From: Anthoceros angustus
Taxonomy: Eukaryota > Streptophyta > Anthocerotopsida > Anthocerotales > Anthocerotaceae
DNA: 64,000 bases
NCBI GenBank assembly: GCA_010909165.1
Contig: MU008167.1
Location: 1,104,001 to 1,168,000, forward strand
Direction of reading: 5' to 3'
Shown: one piece after another, positions 60,585 to 64,000 of the stretch
Position numbering within the stretch: the stretch's first letter is position 1
How the letters are laid out: the number at the start of each line of letters is the position of its first letter
The notes under the pieces: model-generated
Told to the model about the DNA's origin: nothing
The model's input: the letters and a program-made list of their open reading frames with translations, nothing else
The model's database searches: none
Made by a program: the position numbers and the translations under genes

Positions 60585-60755
60585 TGGGGCCGAGGCTGGA
60601 GGTTGTAGAAGACAAGTCTGTGCTTCGTGTGAAATTCGATCCGAGAAATCAGAGGGGGAAGAAGACGCATCTGGAGATATCATCTTGCTGGAGCCGTGTG
60701 ATGGGCTGGTTGTTGCGATTCCATGAGCGGAAGGAGCAATGGTACTAAGTGCTAA
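60585..60755 (+). pseudogene. SPRY-like fragment of the BACK-SPRY gene family
   Basis: About 165 bp resembles 55045-55250: 'gctggaggttgtagaagacaa', 'gtctgtgctt', 'gaagacgcat', 'tggttgt.g.attccatgagc', 'gaaggagcaatgg'. It has deletions and stops, and neither 5' nor 3' parts of the gene are present. Confidence 0.7.
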
Positions 60756-61070
60756 TAACAGTGAAATGTCACATAGCCCTCCCTAAGTGCCCAGAACATG
60801 GGCCATCCCTCAAAACTTCGACTCCAGAATCCCTATTATTTCCCTCTCAACACAGGGATCCAGCGTTCTTGCAGTTACAAGTTCTGGGATCAGTTTGAGG
60901 AAACAAGGCAACATCTCCAGTAGTTCGAAAAACGAATTGAGGCTGACATCGGCTACTGACAAAAGCATCTGCCCAACTACCTGACCAACAGCTGCTGTAA
61001 ACAGAAAGAGTGCATGCAAGTCTAAAGTTCCACACAGAAAGACTGCATGCATCTGAAAGTCCTGAAAAGG

Positions 61071-61496
61071 CTAAGTGCGGCCATTGGTATGGGTGTCCCA
61101 GATGGAAGTGCCCACGCCATTGTACATCACCACATTGCCGTCGCCCTGAAGTGTGATGTTGTGGCTGCCGTCGTTGCGGCAACATGTGTTGGTGGTGAAA
61201 ACCACCTTACCGCCTTCAGTGTAGACGACAGCATTGCCGTCAGTGAGTAGGCGGAAAGAGCAGTTGGTGCCTTTGAACCGACTGTTGGAAGCCCACAGAG
61301 CTCCCACCCCGGCATGGTAAAGCACCAGGTTGCAATCGGACTGCATCAAAAGAAAATAAGGCTCACGGATTAATGATGCCCCATCCGAAAGCTCGTTGCC
61401 TTCGAGCAGGACATACCCTGCTTCCCCTTGCTGCCAAACCACCAGAAACCAGAAGACCACAGTCACCAGTATGAGTCTCAAGAGAGTGGACACCAT
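61071..61496 (-). CDS. Bulb-type (GNA-like) mannose-binding lectin, secreted
   Basis: 141 residues from ATG 61496. The open frame extends upstream to 61661, but this ATG gives a good signal peptide ('MVSTLLRLILVTVVFWFLVV' then 'WQQGEAG'). The mature part is one B-lectin domain with three repeats of the QxDxNxVxY mannose site: 'QSDCNLVLY' and 'QGDGNVVMY' are intact, 'LTDGNAVVY' has Leu for Gln. Two cysteines ('TNCSF' and 'NTCC') could form the usual disulphide. Such lectins bind mannose glycans and are linked to defence. It lies 738 bp downstream of the BTB gene, same strand. A ~100-bp fragment of it is found at 43.0 kb. Confidence 0.88.
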   Translation of the reverse strand: MVSTLLRLILVTVVFWFLVVWQQGEAGYVLLEGNELSDGASLIREPYFLLMQSDCNLVLYHAGVGALWASNSRFKGTNCSFRLLTDGNAVVYTEGGKVVFTTNTCCRNDGSHNITLQGDGNVVMYNGVGTSIWDTHTNGRT

Positions 61497-62233
61497 TGGG
61501 ATGAGAGTCTGGAAGCCGCAGGATACAGGCCTGTTCTTCATGCAGCCTTTTAAGCAGGAGGGCAACTTGGCTAAAAGCAGAAATGTCCTGACCACCCTTT
61601 TGCTAAAGCAGATCGTAATCATTGCTGAAGGTCCACCTACTGTAAGGGGAAATCTCACCATATCCGTCCAAGTGCACCTCTAGCCAGTCAGTCACGTGAA
61701 ACAAACATTACTCAAATCCTCCCTCCGTGCCTCTGTTTCTAACTTGAGATGTGGAAGCACCGAGGAGAGACGACCTCCGGTGTCAAAGACCTCGTGCATA
61801 CAGGAATCTTATTCCACGGATAGCACTAACATGGTCAGGCCTCAACGACCAGCCCCCATGGCACCTTGGGGGCTGCTCATTGAACTCGGAGAAATGGTAT
61901 TCACCATTGTAGCTAGCGATAAGTGGTTACTGATGTAAGTTCTCAACATGCCTCCGTCGCAACAGCTGTTTTCTTCCACAAGCAAACAATGCACACCAAA
62001 ACGAACCAAGTTACTACTTGCCAGACGCCAGCCTAGAATAAATCACCAGAATCCTCCTTCAAACTGGAGCTAGAGACAAAGACCACTGAAATCCTTTCCA
62101 GATGAATGTGCAGACTGCTGCAAGCAAAATTTGGTGCCTGACACCATTCCAATGTACCTGACCAGCACTGGGCCAAGCGTAAGAGCAGGTTGTCTGTGCT
62201 CCATGACATGCAGCTCCCAACATGCCAGCGGGT
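61497..62233. other. Intergenic region between lectin and BTB genes
   Basis: No gene recognised. Contains the lectin promoter and BTB 3' untranslated sequence. Small open frames have no support. Confidence 0.5.
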
Positions 62234-63793
62234 CTACATGAAATCTGCATCACTGACTAACTGGATGCGTACTCGGCCTCTCGACATAGCAACAGCAGGG
62301 TACAGCTCATGGGGAAGTTTGCTCCATGTAACCCCAAACTTCTCTCCGTCAATGGTAAATGCACAAGTTTTAACTGTCATGTCCACATGGATCCTTACTC
62401 TTGAGCCTTTTCGATCACCACACTTCTTCCCGTATCTGGCATCATATAAGATGGAGCCATTGCAAAGCTTGCCAGCAGCGCAGTCGAAACCCCAGCATTG
62501 TGAAGGGTCCAATCTTTTCACAGGAACATAAGCATAAAATCCAATAACCAGATCCTTACAAGGCTCCTCGATCAGGATGTCCCATTCGCAAGTACCACTA
62601 CTTCTGTTTATGGGCATAGTCGACAATGTGAACTCCGAGCGAGTAGAAAGCAAAGAATCTGAATAATCTCCCCTTCCAAGCACAAACCCATCGTCTGAAA
62701 TATCTAAACTGGGGCACTTATAGTGCTCATCCCATTTCATAACATTCATATCCCCTGCTTGAAGGGCTTGATGCCTAAAGGCTGAAGCCAACACCGAGAA
62801 AGGTATGATGTCCAGGGGCTCCAGCACCTTACCTAAAATTTGAGGATGAACAAGTTGGAAATTGACCACCGACCAGGATTTGTCTAGCTGCTTTACCCAA
62901 TCCTCCACTTGAACACCAAGCCCTGGTTCCACAGGTGCCACATCGGCCTTAGGAGAAAACTTGACAGCTTTCTTCAGAGGCTTCAGCTGGCCACGAAGCA
63001 CTTCTTCATCCGGCAAGTACGGCTCAAGAGATTCCGCTGCCTCGAGGGACACCTTGGATGAAGACCAAAGCAGTAAGTTCCTTGCCCTAAGATACTCCTC
63101 AAACGATATGGTACACCTGTTGGTGCTCTCAGTCCAGTTGAGAAACACATTGAAAGCCTTCAAGGAGAGGGCACTCAGATCAGCTGCCCTCCACGAAATA
63201 GCCCGTAGAGTCCAAGCCATGTGAGAAACCAATCTCCTCACAATCAAGTCGTTCTCCTTCAGATCCTTATCCTGCACACCAATGGCCATCGCGCTGATCT
63301 CCACAAGAAGCGAGAAGCACCTGGCCAGCATCCCCGCATCCTTCACCTTCTTCAACGCCGGCTCCAGAAACATGAGCACATGCCTCTGCAACTTAGGAAG
63401 CAAAAGGAAGTCACCAACATGTAAAACCTCGAATGCCGAGCTCATGGTCAGAGCATTCTGCTTCACACCTCCAGTGTACAGAAACTCCAGCGTCGGAAGA
63501 AGAGCTGAAGAGCTGATATCAGGCAGAGGGATCTCACTCAGCATTGTCTCCGCCATCCCGTTCATTAGCATGCTCCTCAGCACCTTCGATCTGGCCACCA
63601 AAATCAAGCGACAAGCATGCACTCGCACTCCATCCTTGCATACAAATTCCACATCACTGAACTCTGCGCTGTTGAACACCATAAGAAGATCCTCGGCCAG
63701 TCCCTCCACATCCGTGTCCACCCCTTGCTCTGGCTCCTCCAGTAGCAAAGAATTCTCCGGCAGACCATCCTCTGCCTCCTCGGCGGTCGCCAT
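62234..63793 (-). CDS. BTB-BACK protein with SPRY-like C-terminus
   Basis: 519 residues from ATG 63793 ('MATAEEAEDGLPEN'). The frame is open further upstream to 63952, but that has no ATG in a good context. A BTB/POZ domain lies at about residues 35-140 ('FSDVEFVCKDGVRVHACRLI', 'LVARSKVLRSMLMNGMAE', 'LPTLEFLYTGGV'). BACK-like helices follow at about 140-270 ('LLPKLQRHVLMFLEPALKKV', 'LSLKAFNVFLNWTEST'), and the C-terminal ~130 residues form a SPRY-like beta domain ('GTCEWDILIEEPCKDLVIGF', 'WGFDCAAGKLCNGSILYDA', 'LYPAVAMSRGRVRIQLV'). BTB-BACK proteins generally recruit substrates to CUL3 ubiquitin ligases, with SPRY as the target-binding part; this is inferred from family. Intronless. It is the intact relative of the 53.8-55.6 kb gene. 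Confidence 0.88.
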   Translation of the reverse strand: MATAEEAEDGLPENSLLLEEPEQGVDTDVEGLAEDLLMVFNSAEFSDVEFVCKDGVRVHACRLILVARSKVLRSMLMNGMAETMLSEIPLPDISSSALLPTLEFLYTGGVKQNALTMSSAFEVLHVGDFLLLPKLQRHVLMFLEPALKKVKDAGMLARCFSLLVEISAMAIGVQDKDLKENDLIVRRLVSHMAWTLRAISWRAADLSALSLKAFNVFLNWTESTNRCTISFEEYLRARNLLLWSSSKVSLEAAESLEPYLPDEEVLRGQLKPLKKAVKFSPKADVAPVEPGLGVQVEDWVKQLDKSWSVVNFQLVHPQILGKVLEPLDIIPFSVLASAFRHQALQAGDMNVMKWDEHYKCPSLDISDDGFVLGRGDYSDSLLSTRSEFTLSTMPINRSSGTCEWDILIEEPCKDLVIGFYAYVPVKRLDPSQCWGFDCAAGKLCNGSILYDARYGKKCGDRKGSRVRIHVDMTVKTCAFTIDGEKFGVTWSKLPHELYPAVAMSRGRVRIQLVSDADFM

Positions 63794-64000
63794 GCCCCAG
63801 CTTCGGACCGACCTCCCGATGCTCGTCCACGGTCCGTCCAGGACCTGAAGTTTCCCACACCTCGTAAAACCAACCTGTGTGTAGCCCGTGATTGGTCTCC
63901 GGCCTGTACATCGCAGATTCGCCAGCAACAAATGATTTACAATTGAAGACAACTAGATTCATTATGACCAGCTTAAGGGAATCTATTAGAAATCTGTTGT

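Noticed and set aside
61497-61661. N-terminal extension of the lectin frame
   Set aside because: The extension of 55 residues would place the hydrophobic signal peptide internally. ATG 61496 gives a standard secreted lectin.
63794-63952. Upstream extension of the BTB gene
   Set aside because: The extension begins at a TTG and includes no ATG before 63793. It looks like 5' leader that happens to be open.
1-64000. tRNA or rRNA genes
   Set aside because: I looked for A/B-box-like and TPsiC-like patterns by eye and found none convincing. A covariance-model scan (tRNAscan-SE, Infernal) would be needed to exclude them.

Overview
The window is nuclear DNA of a land plant. Its intact genes are eukaryotic and plant-typical: a plastid-type inactive FtsH (FTSHI), an organellar double-GTPase Der/EngA, a symplekin/ESP4 cleavage-polyadenylation factor, a heat-shock-factor-binding protein (HSBP), a neprosin-domain protein, a bulb-type mannose lectin and BTB-BACK-SPRY proteins. 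Introns are short (mostly 75-175 nt), and genes sit among degraded LTR and LINE retrotransposons. This would fit a small-intron lycophyte such as Selaginella, but that placement is an inference.

Layout. 0-7.3 kb: Ty3/gypsy and LINE debris with two direct or tandem duplications. 7.5-12.2 kb: a C-terminally truncated symplekin paralogue (+) and a four-exon VTT/TMEM41-type membrane protein (-). 12.5-17.8 kb: LTR-like sequence, minisatellites and a gag-like transposon. 17.8-18.8 kb: a 5'-truncated neprosin gene. 19.1-19.9 kb: a gag fragment. 20.6-24.6 kb: full-length symplekin. 25.6-28.1 kb: eight-exon Der GTPase (-). 29-32.8 kb: an AT-rich island with an LTR, an intronless haspin-like pseudokinase, a TIR element and a 13-bp minisatellite. 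32.9-33.6 kb: a chimeric block of decayed gene fragments. 35.5-41.9 kb: a gene cluster with YciH/SUI1-like, 16-exon FTSHI and five-exon HSBP genes, all +. 42-45.1 kb: a second scrambled block with pieces of the Der, HSBP and lectin genes. 45.6-48.4 kb: minisatellites and an LTR-like insertion. 48.7-55.6 kb: a 2.9-kb tandem duplication ending in a BACK-SPRY gene. 56-64 kb: a broken F-box gene, a dispersed duplicate segment, a small membrane protein, a SPRY fragment, a bulb lectin and an intact BTB-BACK-SPRY gene (all but the SPRY fragment and the duplicate segment on -).

The genes do not form one pathway. Several serve organelles (Der, FTSHI, probably the SUI1-like factor), one serves mRNA 3'-end formation and one the heat-shock response. 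The main points of interest are: (1) a U12-type AT-AC intron in HSBP with near-consensus splice and branch signals; (2) two composite pseudogene blocks assembled from fragments of genes in this same window, introns included; (3) an uninterrupted haspin-like ORF that has lost the catalytic Asp and Lys; (4) tandem duplications whose copies differ mainly by small indels, which may be biological or an assembly artefact.
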